Part shown: one piece after another, positions 19,066 through 28,853 of the stretch
Layout of the letters: every line of letters begins with the position of its first letter
How positions within the stretch are numbered: position 1 is the stretch's first letter
Assembly (NCBI GenBank): GCA_913055685.1
Contig: CAJXKC010000004.1
Span: forward strand, 148,988-212,987
Length of the DNA stretch: 64,000 bases
Reading direction: 5' to 3'
Source of the DNA: an uncultured Flavobacteriales bacterium
GTDB taxonomy: Bacteria > Bacteroidota > Bacteroidia > Flavobacteriales > Schleiferiaceae
The notes under the pieces: model-generated
Databases searched by the model: none
What the model saw: the letters and a program-made list of their open reading frames with translations, nothing else
What the model was told of the DNA's origin: nothing
Made by a program: the position numbers and the translations under genes

Positions 19066-20165
19066 TAGTTTAAAATAAAGGCTTCACTACTATTGCCATT
19101 GCGAAGGAAGTAGGCACCTCTTGGCCAATCACCTAGCTCAATTTGCTTTTTTCCCTCTACGTATCCCGACCATAGAAGCTGACCCATAGAATTAATGATT
19201 TCAAATTTACTGCGGGATTCGCTCTCAATACTAAGTTCATTTTGTACAGGGTTAGGGTAAAAGCTAAAGCGGATGTTCGGCCACTCTTGTTGACCAATAT
19301 TTTGCTCCTGATTAGGCGTTTTTGGCCGTAGTGCCGGAGCGAAGTCGGTATAAGAACAACCAAATAACTCGCCGCCTTTTACCCAAGTGCTAATCCCTGC
19401 ATTAAGGAACCAGTTGCCAATATTGGTGGCGCTCCAGGTCGACCAATAATCGGGGCTGCCTCCAATCCCATTCCAGCTACCATAGCTAATATCATTTAGG
19501 AAAGAACTGGCATTAACGCTAAGCATGGCATCCGCCTGATCTAAATCACTTAAGGCCTGACTCGCTTGGATGGAGTCATTGAAAAGAAGACCATAGGCGA
19601 TTCGGGCCGAATCACCCGGCAATTGAAAATCGATGATCACTACGGCCGAATCCATACCTGTGCCGATCCATTGTTGCACCTGACTAAAATCGAAGGCCCT
19701 TGGATTAAAGGCGGCAATAGGCAAGGCAGGTTTTAGAGCTGGATTAAAGTCGGTATAGCTAATAGCAAACCACTCACCATTTACCAAAGGCGTGGCAATG
19801 CCCGCATTCATCATCAAGCTGGCCGTGTCGGCACCGCTCCAGGTCGACCAATAATTAGGGCTACCTCCAATACCTTCATGGCGGTGGTAAATCACATCAT
19901 TTAAAAAGCCACCCGCGGTATTGATGCTAAAATTGACATCTGCAGCGGCAACTGCATTAAGAAGGTCTTCGCCATCTTCGCCTGGGTTAAAGCGATAGCC
20001 CCAAGCATACGACGAGTCGCTAGTACCATCATTAAAGCTTACAATAAGAAGGGTGGAGTCAGTACCCGAACCAATCCAGAATTCGGTCTGGGAAAAGGAG
20101 AATTGAGCCTTGCTGTTGAAGGCAATGAGACTAATGATAGTCCCTAGAAGTAGTTTTTTGTTCAT
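19065..20165 (-). CDS. Secreted protein with two tandem copies of a ~150-aa domain and a T9SS-type tail
   Basis: Repeated WIGSGTDSTLLIVSF...FLNDVIYHRHEGIGGSPNYWSTWS and WIGTGMDSAVVIIDF...FLNDISYGSWNGIGGSPDYWSTWS; tail FYPNPVQNELSIES..PRGAYFLR. Confidence 0.85.
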   Translation of the reverse strand: MNKKLLLGTIISLIAFNSKAQFSFSQTEFWIGSGTDSTLLIVSFNDGTSDSSYAWGYRFNPGEDGEDLLNAVAAADVNFSINTAGGFLNDVIYHRHEGIGGSPNYWSTWSGADTASLMMNAGIATPLVNGEWFAISYTDFNPALKPALPIAAFNPRAFDFSQVQQWIGTGMDSAVVIIDFQLPGDSARIAYGLLFNDSIQASQALSDLDQADAMLSVNASSFLNDISYGSWNGIGGSPDYWSTWSATNIGNWFLNAGISTWVKGGELFGCSYTDFAPALRPKTPNQEQNIGQQEWPNIRFSFYPNPVQNELSIESESRSKFEIINSMGQLLWSGYVEGKKQIELGDWPRGAYFLRNGNSSEAFILN

Positions 20166-20276
20166 CGTTCAAATTTTAGGTTAGGAACAAAAAACTTCCA
20201 GTTAGAGAGATTAGAGAAAAAGCCTTGCTTAAACAAGAGCTTCGTCAATAATAGCTTTTATCCTGAAAGCGAATTA

Positions 20277-20455
20277 TTTATGTGCTCTTGGCAGGTCTTC
20301 TGGCTTGTCTCAAGGGTAGAGGCCTTCCCGTTTTTACACAGTGGCGTTAATCTCAACCTTTAACGAGACTTACAGCTTCAGGAAAAGCTCAGGATTTACA
20401 CCTGATTCCCTTTTAATCCCTTTTCGGTAGACACCGAATCGGAAACCATAAGCAA
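20277..20455 (-). ncRNA. Cobalamin riboswitch
   Basis: Minus strand shows GGGAATCAGGTGTAAATCCTGAGCTTTTCCTGAAGCTGTAAGT, GCCACTGTG, GGGAAGGCC, and AGCCAGAAGACCTGCC (B12-box region). Confidence 0.95.
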
Positions 20456-20475
20456 GACAAAAGTAGAGAAAAGAA

Positions 20476-20898
20476 TTAGGCCATTTTCTTAATGACCCCT
20501 GTAACTACACCCCAGATGCGAAAATCCATGAACTGGGTGATTTTTAGCGCTTCAAAATCAGGGTTTTCGGGTTGAAGGTAGTATCCATCCGCTCTTTTTT
20601 GCAGCCGCTTCACGGTGTAATCTCCGTTAATTACCGCTAAAATGATCTGATTGTCTTTGGCTTCCAATTGTTTGTCCACAATTAAGAGGTCGCCATCATT
20701 TATTCCCGCCCCTACCATAGACTGACCGCTCACTCGCACGCAGAAGGTCGCCTTAGGATTAGGCACTAATTCTTGATTCAGATTAATGGAATCAGGGAAA
20801 TACTCTGTTACATAAGAAGGGTTTCCGGCGGCAACCCCCACGTCAAAGAAGGGAATTTCAATGCCCGTCTCTGCTGATAATTCGAATATTTCCACCAT
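20476..20898 (-). CDS. UmuD-like S24 self-cleaving peptidase
   Basis: Cleavage site VAAGNPSY; FCVRVSGQSMVGAGINDGDLLIVDK; VNGDYTVKRL. Confidence 0.93.
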   Translation of the reverse strand: MVEIFELSAETGIEIPFFDVGVAAGNPSYVTEYFPDSINLNQELVPNPKATFCVRVSGQSMVGAGINDGDLLIVDKQLEAKDNQIILAVINGDYTVKRLQKRADGYYLQPENPDFEALKITQFMDFRIWGVVTGVIKKMA

Positions 20899-20935
20899 GA
20901 TACTAGAATTAGGCTTCTAATATAGGTAGAATTTG

Positions 20936-21040
20936 GGATATGAGAGGTGGGATGTGAGATGTGAGATGTGGGAAGTGGGAAGTTTGATGAGCGACCTAAA
21001 TTTAGTCTCAAATCTCACGTCTTACGTCTCACGTCTTCTT
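20936..21040. repeat. Purine-rich short-period repeats with a partner pyrimidine-rich inverted tract
   Basis: gagatgtgagatgtgggaagtgggaag on + strand and ctcacgtcttacgtctcacgtcttctt ~50 bp downstream. Confidence 0.7.
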
Positions 21041-21061
21041 AACAGAACTAATGCTTTGAGC

Positions 21062-21859
21062 CTAAATTATCTTCTTAATCACCCTCAACTTATGGGTATG
21101 CCCGCGTTCTTCCGGATTAAAGATGCCGCTCTGGTCAAGGCGGTCGAGGCGAACCTTGCCGGAGGCATGGAGGATGTAATTGTCTTTTAGGATAATACCG
21201 ACGTGGGTGATGCGCCCTTCATTATTATCGAAAAAGGCCAAATCTCCTGGCTCCGATTCTTCGATAAAACTGAGGGTTTCTCCCAATTCGGCTTGTTGGT
21301 AAGCGTCACGGGGTATTTGATGTCCGCACAAGCGGTACACCATTTGAGTGAATCCCGAACAGTCAATGCCAAAAGGCGTGCGGCCTCCCCAAAGGTAGGG
21401 GGCATGCAAATACTGAAAAGCAATTTCTACCAATTGCTCGCGGTTTTGCTTTTTATTTACGGCTGGTCCATTAAAGTGAAACTTTTCATCGGCCAGCTTA
21501 AAGTTTTTTTCCTTGTCCAGGTTAGGAATCAAAGAACCCAAGAAGATGGGGAAAAAGCTTCCCCCATCTACTTGAGATACAATTTCTATTAAATCGGAGG
21601 CAATCCACAATTTGGCTTTTGCGCGTTTTTCGGCTTGCTTTTCGTCCATAATATGGAACTGCTTGCGATCGATCCAGCCTTCATAGCGGTCGTGATGCAA
21701 GCGTATACGAAGCCATTTTTTACGCTGCTCCAGTACATCATAACTCTCGCCGAAAATCACCTGATTTACCATCTCTGAGGCATCAGCCGCTTCCAGGCGC
21801 ATGGGTATCACGCTTAGTTTGCAGATTCCTTTGAGCATGTGCTTAGCCGAGGTTTTCAA
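21062..21859 (-). CDS. NlpC/P60 (C40) peptidoglycan peptidase with SH3-like N-terminus
   Basis: YLWGGRTPFGIDCSGFTQMVYRLCG, GDLAFFDNNEGRITHVGIIL, HASGKVRLDRL. Confidence 0.94.
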   Translation of the reverse strand: MKTSAKHMLKGICKLSVIPMRLEAADASEMVNQVIFGESYDVLEQRKKWLRIRLHHDRYEGWIDRKQFHIMDEKQAEKRAKAKLWIASDLIEIVSQVDGGSFFPIFLGSLIPNLDKEKNFKLADEKFHFNGPAVNKKQNREQLVEIAFQYLHAPYLWGGRTPFGIDCSGFTQMVYRLCGHQIPRDAYQQAELGETLSFIEESEPGDLAFFDNNEGRITHVGIILKDNYILHASGKVRLDRLDQSGIFNPEERGHTHKLRVIKKII

Positions 21860-23021
21860 TTACCATGGCCGAAGCACCACCGCCACCGTTACATATACCG
21901 GCCGCTCCGTATTTACCATTATTTTGTTTTAGGACATTGATAAGGGTAACAATGATTCGCGCCCCTGATGCTCCTAGAGGGTGACCCATAGAAACTGCTC
22001 CACCGTTAACATTGGTCTTGGCCGCATCAATACCTAAGATTTTAATATTCGCTAGGCCAACTACAGAGAAAGCTTCGTTTAATTCGAAGGCATCGATTTG
22101 TTCAATGCCAAGCCCGGCCTTGTCCAAAGCTTTTGGTAAAGCTTTAGCTGGAGCAGTAGTAAACCATTTTGGTTCATGAGCTGCATCTGCATAGGCACTA
22201 ATTTTTGCTAAAGGTTTTAAGCCTAAAGCTGCCGCTTTTTCGGCCGACATTAGAATTAAAGCCGCCGCTCCATCATTAATATTGGAGGCATTGGCAGCGG
22301 TAACCGTTCCTTCTTTATCGAATACCGGACGAAGGCTTGGTACCTTTTCGGCCTTTACCTTGAATACGTCCTCATCATTGCTTACCACTACTGGTTCGCC
22401 GCGACGCTGGGGAATGCTCACTGGAATTACTTCCTCGTCGAACTTGCCATTTTTCCAAGACTCCGCACTGCGACGGTAGCTCTCTAAGGCAAAATTATCT
22501 TGGTCTTCACGGCTAAATTCCATGTCTTTGGCGCAAAGCTCAGCGCAATTACCCATGTGTACATTGTCGTATACATCGATAAGGCCATCACGTAATAGAC
22601 CGTCCTTCATCTTGATATCGCCTAGCTTTACACCATTGCGACCATCAAGATAATGCGGAACATTACTCATGCTTTCCATACCACCTGCTACCACTACCTC
22701 AGCATCGCCGCAACGAATGGCTTGGGCGGCCTGCATTAAGGCTTTCATGCCCGAAGAACAAACTTTATTTACGGTAGTACAGGGTACCGTATCTGGAATA
22801 CCAGCGCCCATGGCCGCTTGGCGAGCGGGAGCCTGACCCACACCGGCTTGTAAAACATTACCCATTAGTACTTCCTGTACTTCTTTAGGGTCGAGATTAA
22901 TTTTATCCAATGCGCCTTTAATGGCGATTGATCCTAATTGCGTGGCGCTTAGGCTGGAAAGACTGCCTAAGAATCCGCCTAATGGCGTGCGTACTGCCGA
23001 AACAACTACTACTTCTTTCAT
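21843..23021 (-). CDS. Acetyl-CoA C-acetyltransferase (thiolase)
   Basis: NKVCSSGMKALMQA, NVNGGAVSMGHPLGASGARI, GICNGGGGASAMVIE. Confidence 0.97.
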   Translation of the reverse strand: MKEVVVVSAVRTPLGGFLGSLSSLSATQLGSIAIKGALDKINLDPKEVQEVLMGNVLQAGVGQAPARQAAMGAGIPDTVPCTTVNKVCSSGMKALMQAAQAIRCGDAEVVVAGGMESMSNVPHYLDGRNGVKLGDIKMKDGLLRDGLIDVYDNVHMGNCAELCAKDMEFSREDQDNFALESYRRSAESWKNGKFDEEVIPVSIPQRRGEPVVVSNDEDVFKVKAEKVPSLRPVFDKEGTVTAANASNINDGAAALILMSAEKAAALGLKPLAKISAYADAAHEPKWFTTAPAKALPKALDKAGLGIEQIDAFELNEAFSVVGLANIKILGIDAAKTNVNGGAVSMGHPLGASGARIIVTLINVLKQNNGKYGAAGICNGGGGASAMVIENLG

Positions 23022-23188
23022 GAGAGGTGATTTTTATGATTTTGAGACAGAATACCCTTCCTAAGCCAAATGTTTAGTAATTTGTAGGAAGACAAGATTG
23101 ATGAAATCATGTGGTATTCTAAGATTTGTCTTTACTTAGCAATGTGGGCGAAATTAAATAAAATAAGCCTTTAATTTAGTGGCCTTCC

Positions 23189-25285
23189 ATGAGAAAGCTA
23201 ATCCTCTTAATTCAAAACTATCAAACCCAGATATCCACGGCACTACTCTTTTTGTGTTCGGTAGCCTTAGTGGTATATCTGAGTCCCCGTGAAGCCAAGT
23301 TTAAGTACGAGTTTCAGAAGTCGAAGCCTTGGCAACATGAAAATCTTTTGGCACCTTTTGACTTTGCTATCGAGAAAACCGATGAAGAATTAGCGCTTGA
23401 GCGCAGTGCCCTCCAAGACAATAAAACCGTTTTTTTAAAGTGGGACGCCACACAGAGCGAAGACATTAAGATCAATTTTGAAAATGACTTTGCCCAGTCC
23501 TGGAAAGACGCCATTGCCGCCGGACGTTTCGAGCTAAGTGGGGATAGCAGCGAGCAAAAAACCTTGGGCGATAGCCTTCAAAACCTGGGGCTTAAAACCA
23601 TCGAGGCTCTTAGTGCTAAGGGTATTTTACAGCCCAGTGATGATCCTTCGCTAGAAGACTACGGCGAGATTTTGCTTTTAAAAGATGGTATCAGTAAACC
23701 AGTAGAACTGCAAGATTTCTTAAATATTCGAGAGGCGGCCGAATTAGCACGTAAACAATTGCAAGAGCAACTTTCCCCAGAACTAAGCTCTTTCTTGGCG
23801 GCTCGACTAAGCGCTAATCTGCGCTACAATGTCTTTTACGATTTAGAAACTACCCAGAAATACCTCGATAATCAATTAAAGTCGATTCTTTCTACTCGTG
23901 GTATGGTGGAAAAGGGCGAGCTAATAATTGCCCAGGGAAATTTGGTAGATGAGAGCCGTTTCGCGAAGCTTAACTCCTTAAAGCAGGTCTATGAAGGTTC
24001 GCTGGCCGGTTCTAATTCCTATTACGGATTGCTCTTTGGCCAAATTCTGCTTATTGGCATCTTGTTCCTGGCCATCTTTGCCTACCTGCGTCAATTCGAC
24101 CGACTAGTATTGGAAGACATTGCGCGACTCACCTTTATTCTCCTCAATATTTTAATTATGGTGGGGGTTGCGCGCCTTATTGCGCGTTGGGATCCAGATT
24201 TTCTTTACCTGGTGCCCTTTGCGATTCTGCCCATGGTAATTCGATCCTTTTTCGATATCCGCTTGGCGCTCTTTATGCATTTCATTGCGATGCTATTAAT
24301 AGCTTTCCAGGTACCGAATAGCTTTGAGTTTATTCTCTTGCAATTCGTAGCGGGAATATTCGCGGTTTTATTGGTGAATAATCTCTATAAACGTAGAGAT
24401 CTATTCCTTACCGCGGCTAAGATTACCCTAGTATACGCGGTTTCCTATTTTAGTTTAGCGATTCTCCAAGAGGGTAGCTTGGATAGTATTAACTACACGG
24501 TCTTTGGTTATTTTATGGCCAATGGACTCTTAACCTTGGTTTCTTTTCCCCTGATCTATTTTGAGGAACGCCTTTTTGGTTTAGTGTCGGAAATTTCGCT
24601 CTTGGAGCTAAGTGACACCAATAATCCACTTTTACGAGAAATGGCCGAATTGGCTCCGGGTACTTTCCACCATGTGATGCAGGTAGCCAATCTTACCGAA
24701 AATGCCTGCTTGGCCATCGGTGGTAATGCTTTGCTCGCCCGTACCGGTGCTCTGTACCATGATATTGGTAAGATGAATAGTCCGATGTACTTCATCGAAA
24801 ACCAGGCTACCGGTATTAATCCCCACGACGAACTTAGCTTCGAAGAAAGCGCTGAAATTATTATTGGTCACGTTAGCGATGGTATCCAATTAGCCAAGAA
24901 GCATAAATTACCGGATGTGCTTATTGACTTTATTCGTACCCATCACGGCACTTCTACCGTGATGTATTTCTACCGCCAATACATTAAAGATTTTCCCGAA
25001 GATGAAAAGGCCCTGGACAAGTTCACCTATCCTGGTCCTAAACCTTTTTCTAAGGAAACAGCAGTATTAATGATGGCTGATACGGTGGAAGCGGCTAGTC
25101 GCAGTATTAAGAATCCCGATCACGATCAATTGGACAATTTGGTAGAGAAGTTAATTGATGCCCAAATTTCCAGTGGTCAGTTTGAGAATGCACCCATAAC
25201 CTTACGGGAGATTAGAACTGTGAAAAAGATATTTAAGAAGATGTTGATGAATATTTACCACGTAAGAATCAAATATCCAGAATAA
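23189..25285 (+). CDS. 7TM-HD (PgpH-like) HDIG-domain phosphohydrolase
   Basis: Multiple TM helices, AELAPGTFHHVMQVANLTENACLAIG..ALYHDIGKM, FIRTHHGTS. Confidence 0.94.
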   Translation: MRKLILLIQNYQTQISTALLFLCSVALVVYLSPREAKFKYEFQKSKPWQHENLLAPFDFAIEKTDEELALERSALQDNKTVFLKWDATQSEDIKINFENDFAQSWKDAIAAGRFELSGDSSEQKTLGDSLQNLGLKTIEALSAKGILQPSDDPSLEDYGEILLLKDGISKPVELQDFLNIREAAELARKQLQEQLSPELSSFLAARLSANLRYNVFYDLETTQKYLDNQLKSILSTRGMVEKGELIIAQGNLVDESRFAKLNSLKQVYEGSLAGSNSYYGLLFGQILLIGILFLAIFAYLRQFDRLVLEDIARLTFILLNILIMVGVARLIARWDPDFLYLVPFAILPMVIRSFFDIRLALFMHFIAMLLIAFQVPNSFEFILLQFVAGIFAVLLVNNLYKRRDLFLTAAKITLVYAVSYFSLAILQEGSLDSINYTVFGYFMANGLLTLVSFPLIYFEERLFGLVSEISLLELSDTNNPLLREMAELAPGTFHHVMQVANLTENACLAIGGNALLARTGALYHDIGKMNSPMYFIENQATGINPHDELSFEESAEIIIGHVSDGIQLAKKHKLPDVLIDFIRTHHGTSTVMYFYRQYIKDFPEDEKALDKFTYPGPKPFSKETAVLMMADTVEAASRSIKNPDHDQLDNLVEKLIDAQISSGQFENAPITLREIRTVKKIFKKMLMNIYHVRIKYPE

Positions 25286-25314
25286 AAAAAAGCCTCCCGA
25301 TGGAGGCTTTTTTT
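25283..25314. terminator. Bidirectional intrinsic terminator
   Basis: taaaaaaaagcctcccgatggaggctttttttatt. Confidence 0.8.
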
Positions 25315-25624
25315 ATTCTTCTTCAGTTTCAATTGCTGCATTTTGCTGGAGCTCTACAAATCCAAAAAGGTTCTGTGCACCCAAGGGCAAGCTTTCGAGC
25401 TCTTCGAGCTCAAAGCGCTCGCGGTAATAATCTAAATATCGATTGGTAAAGGCATCATTGTCGGAGCAAAGCACCAGGTTATCGGAATCCTCGGCTTGCA
25501 TGATGGCAATTTGATAGCCCTTTTTCTCCCATAAATAGCGATTAGGCATAAGGGGCGCTTTCGCTAGAAACAGGTTGTCTACCTTAAATAAACGATGTTT
25601 GGGACTTAGTAAATAAACTTTCAT
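25313..25624 (-). CDS. Conserved hypothetical protein
   Basis: ORF starting MKVYLLSPKHRLFKVDNLFLAK; start moved to internal Met. Confidence 0.65.
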   Translation of the reverse strand: MKVYLLSPKHRLFKVDNLFLAKAPLMPNRYLWEKKGYQIAIMQAEDSDNLVLCSDNDAFTNRYLDYYRERFELEELESLPLGAQNLFGFVELQQNAAIETEEE

Positions 25625-25693
25625 TCGGCCAAAATTTGGATGATTAGCTAAAGGTACATAGGATTTTGTAAAAGCCAGAACCTTTAAAATCAA

Positions 25694-28126
25694 TTATTTG
25701 ATCAAAATTGGGAATCGCTCCTTATTGATGATTAGTAGGTACTGTCCGGCAGGATAATCGTCTATTGCGAATTGTAAACTTTTACCTTCAAACTGACCTA
25801 ATTCGGAGGAGTCCATTAACTTTTTCCCATCGCGACTAATTAACTCAAATTGAAAATCAATGTCTTCATCCCCGAGGTAATTGATGCGAATGTACTTTTC
25901 CGCCGGATTAGGAAATACTTCGAACTGAGCGCTTCGCAGGTGTAATTCCTCATTGGTGCCTAAGCTTTCCTTGCTATTGGCGAAGCAATAGTCTCCATCT
26001 AAAACCGTATCCAGCTTAAAGCTGCCAATCTTAGAATTAGGACTGCTTACCTGCTTTTGGGCAAAAGGATAGAGGCGCCATTGATGACTACCCTTGGCGC
26101 GGTAAAGGAGTACCAGCGAATCATTACCACTTTGCAATAAGGCTTGATCCTTGCCGCGGTTACTGCCATCAAATCGCAATTCGGCTTCAATGCTAGTATT
26201 TTGATAATACAATTGCTGTAAACTGAAATAACGGCTCTTGCTTAGATTAAAGTCAAAGGGATTAGCACTGTCTTTTTGAGGTGCTACTAAATGCTGCATG
26301 ACTATTGCCGAGCCACTGTCGCTGTAATTGTTGGTGCTCAGGGTCCATCCGCCGTAAGGCGCTGTCCAAGATCCATTCTGATCGATGCGAATATGATCCA
26401 CTCCAGTAGCAGTTAAGAAACTTGGCTCGTAGGAGGCTAAAACCGCAATAGGACGGAAGCCTAGTAATAGGCCTTGGTGCTGACTAAGCTCACCACTATG
26501 GTTTAGCTTGAAACTCACCTTGCGACCATCGGAAGCGAAACAAGTAACAGATACGGGCACTGAATTAAAGTAATTGGGAGCGGCGTAAACTCTTTGCTTT
26601 ATTTCGATATCGAGTCTTTGTAGGAGATCACTGTAATTCCAATTCTCTACCGAAAACTGAGGATAGCCGGGCTCAAAAACCCAGTCTTGCCAGAAGTCAG
26701 CCAAGGAGTTTAAGCCACTAATGCGAATCATTTCGTCGCGCATACTGGTGCTACTGAGGTTACCGTAAGCATGGTCATTGAAGAGTTGCTGTAAACTGCC
26801 AAAGAACAAGCTGTCTCCCATATAATGACGCATATTGTGGCCTACCATAGCTCCCTTTTGATAGACATGATAGCCATATACGTATTCATGCGGCATGCCA
26901 AAAAGTGGGCGGTGTAGATTACCATCTCGGGCTGCGGCAAGGTTTAAAACCTTCCAAGCATTGTCTTTTACCGTTTCGTAATAAGCCTTGGGACCATAAA
27001 CATATTCCTCATACAAATGTGAGCTAAACTCGGCCATGCCTTCGTTGATCCACATATCGTCCGAAGTTTCGCAAGTAATGAGATTACCAAACCAGTGATG
27101 TGCCAATTCGTGGGCCATAATGTCTTCCCCATTCAAATTGCCATTAATAAGGCTAATGGGAAAATGAATGCTTGTAGCATGTTCCATGGCACCCACGGTA
27201 GTTGCTGCATAGCCTACTCTAGGCCATTGATAGGGCCCAAAGTAATTTTCATAAGCGTGAAAGGTGGGTTTTAGATTGATGAAGGAGGCCTTTAAATTAT
27301 TGGTGTCGGCTGCTTTGGCGGCTAAAAGAATATCGATGATGCCATTGGCGCCCTGTACCGTGTCGGCGAGAAATTCATAATTGGCCAAGGCAAAACTCAC
27401 CAAATAAGTAGGAATTTCTTCCTGCAGTTCGGCACTGCTTATAAGGCTGTCGCCTGATATCACTCTGGTAATTTGATCGCCACTGATCAATGGTTTTAGG
27501 GGATCTTTACTTAAAACGCTTAGCGAATAGCTTGACTTTTCTACGAAATTGTCGTAACAAGGAAACCAAGCCCGGCCGTAGGTGTGCGGATTAGCACCAA
27601 AGCCAACGCCTAGGTTATAGTAGTATCCCGACTGACTATGGAAACCGCCCCAATTTAGTGGGTCACCTTGCGGACTACCGTGGTAGTAAATCCGCAGCTT
27701 GCCGCTATCGCCAGCAGCATAATTAGTAGAGAAAGTGACGGCCAAAAGCGAATCATTATAGCTGTGGCTGAAAGCGTTCGAGGCATTGCCATTTCTCCAG
27801 AATTGAATACTATCCACCTGCAGTTTGTACAAGTCTAGGTTGAGTCGGTTAATGCCATTTAGCTTGGCCGCAAAATCAATTTCCGCTACCGCTTTAAAAT
27901 TGGAACGACCCTGAGCGATGCTGTAGAGGTCTAAGCTTAAATCGTAATGCTTGATATCGAAGCTGTCGCTCTTGGCATTGTTATTAATGCTTATGCCGCT
28001 CATTCCTCCCGTGGCTTGCTTGGTGTCCATGCAGTTGTACTGGGCTTTCGCCTGATAAGCAAGGAGGAGGATAAGACTTAGAATAGCTTTTTTCATATCA
28101 AATAGATCGTTGACGGATAAGTTCAT
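25694..28126 (-). CDS. M1 family metallo-aminopeptidase with T9SS-type C-terminal tail
   Basis: GAMEH, HELAHHWFGNLIT..WINEGMAEF (HExxH-18-E); C-terminal VFPNPAEKYIRINY..YPAGQYLLII. Confidence 0.93.
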   Translation of the reverse strand: MNLSVNDLFDMKKAILSLILLLAYQAKAQYNCMDTKQATGGMSGISINNNAKSDSFDIKHYDLSLDLYSIAQGRSNFKAVAEIDFAAKLNGINRLNLDLYKLQVDSIQFWRNGNASNAFSHSYNDSLLAVTFSTNYAAGDSGKLRIYYHGSPQGDPLNWGGFHSQSGYYYNLGVGFGANPHTYGRAWFPCYDNFVEKSSYSLSVLSKDPLKPLISGDQITRVISGDSLISSAELQEEIPTYLVSFALANYEFLADTVQGANGIIDILLAAKAADTNNLKASFINLKPTFHAYENYFGPYQWPRVGYAATTVGAMEHATSIHFPISLINGNLNGEDIMAHELAHHWFGNLITCETSDDMWINEGMAEFSSHLYEEYVYGPKAYYETVKDNAWKVLNLAAARDGNLHRPLFGMPHEYVYGYHVYQKGAMVGHNMRHYMGDSLFFGSLQQLFNDHAYGNLSSTSMRDEMIRISGLNSLADFWQDWVFEPGYPQFSVENWNYSDLLQRLDIEIKQRVYAAPNYFNSVPVSVTCFASDGRKVSFKLNHSGELSQHQGLLLGFRPIAVLASYEPSFLTATGVDHIRIDQNGSWTAPYGGWTLSTNNYSDSGSAIVMQHLVAPQKDSANPFDFNLSKSRYFSLQQLYYQNTSIEAELRFDGSNRGKDQALLQSGNDSLVLLYRAKGSHQWRLYPFAQKQVSSPNSKIGSFKLDTVLDGDYCFANSKESLGTNEELHLRSAQFEVFPNPAEKYIRINYLGDEDIDFQFELISRDGKKLMDSSELGQFEGKSLQFAIDDYPAGQYLLIINKERFPILIK

Positions 28127-28853
28127 ACAATACCGCTCCGGCGGCTACCGATACATTTAAGGAGCCTACTTTACCCATCATAGGTAATTTAACCACCGCA
28201 TCGGCTGCTTTGAGTCGCTCTGGCGCTACACCTTTGTCTTCCGAGCCCATAACAATCGCCATCGGCCCTTTGAGGTCGGTTTCATAATGAAGGGTATCGG
28301 TTTTTTCACTGCAGGCTACCACCCGAATGCCACTCATCTGCAAATAGGTAATGGTTTCATTTAAATTACTCTCCTTGCATACTGGAAGATGGGCCAAGGC
28401 ACCAGCCGATGCTTTCATCGCATCGAGGTTAAATGCCGCCGAATTACGCATGGTGGTTACCAAGGCATGGGCTCCTACGGCATCGGCAGTACGGGCTATT
28501 GCCCCTAAGTTGCGTACATCACTAACCCGGTCCAGAATTACAATTAAGGGCTCTTCGCCTTTCTCGAAAGTGGCCTGCACAATTTCTTTGAGATCTACAC
28601 TCTGCACTACCGAGAGGGTCGCTACCACTCCTTGGTGATTCTTGCGGGTGAACTTATCCAGGCGACTTTTAGGAACAACGGTATAAGGAAGCTTATGCTC
28701 CTTAATTACGCCCCAAAGCTCCTTAAATAGCGCTCCTTGTAGGTTTTTTTGAATGTAAATTTTATCGAGTTCCTTGCCGGCTTCAATAGCCTCTAATAGT
28801 GGTCTAATACCACATAGGAGTTCGTGTTCGGTATTGGAGTTGGTCGTAGTCAT
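28098..28853 (-). CDS. rlmB: 23S rRNA 2'-O-methyltransferase RlmB/TrmH (SpoU) family
   Basis: LDRVSDVRNLGAIARTADAVGAHALV, AIVMGSEDKGVAPE, LPMMGKVGSLNVSVAAGAVLYE; start MTTTNSNTEHELLCG. Confidence 0.93.
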   Translation of the reverse strand: MTTTNSNTEHELLCGIRPLLEAIEAGKELDKIYIQKNLQGALFKELWGVIKEHKLPYTVVPKSRLDKFTRKNHQGVVATLSVVQSVDLKEIVQATFEKGEEPLIVILDRVSDVRNLGAIARTADAVGAHALVTTMRNSAAFNLDAMKASAGALAHLPVCKESNLNETITYLQMSGIRVVACSEKTDTLHYETDLKGPMAIVMGSEDKGVAPERLKAADAVVKLPMMGKVGSLNVSVAAGAVLYELIRQRSI

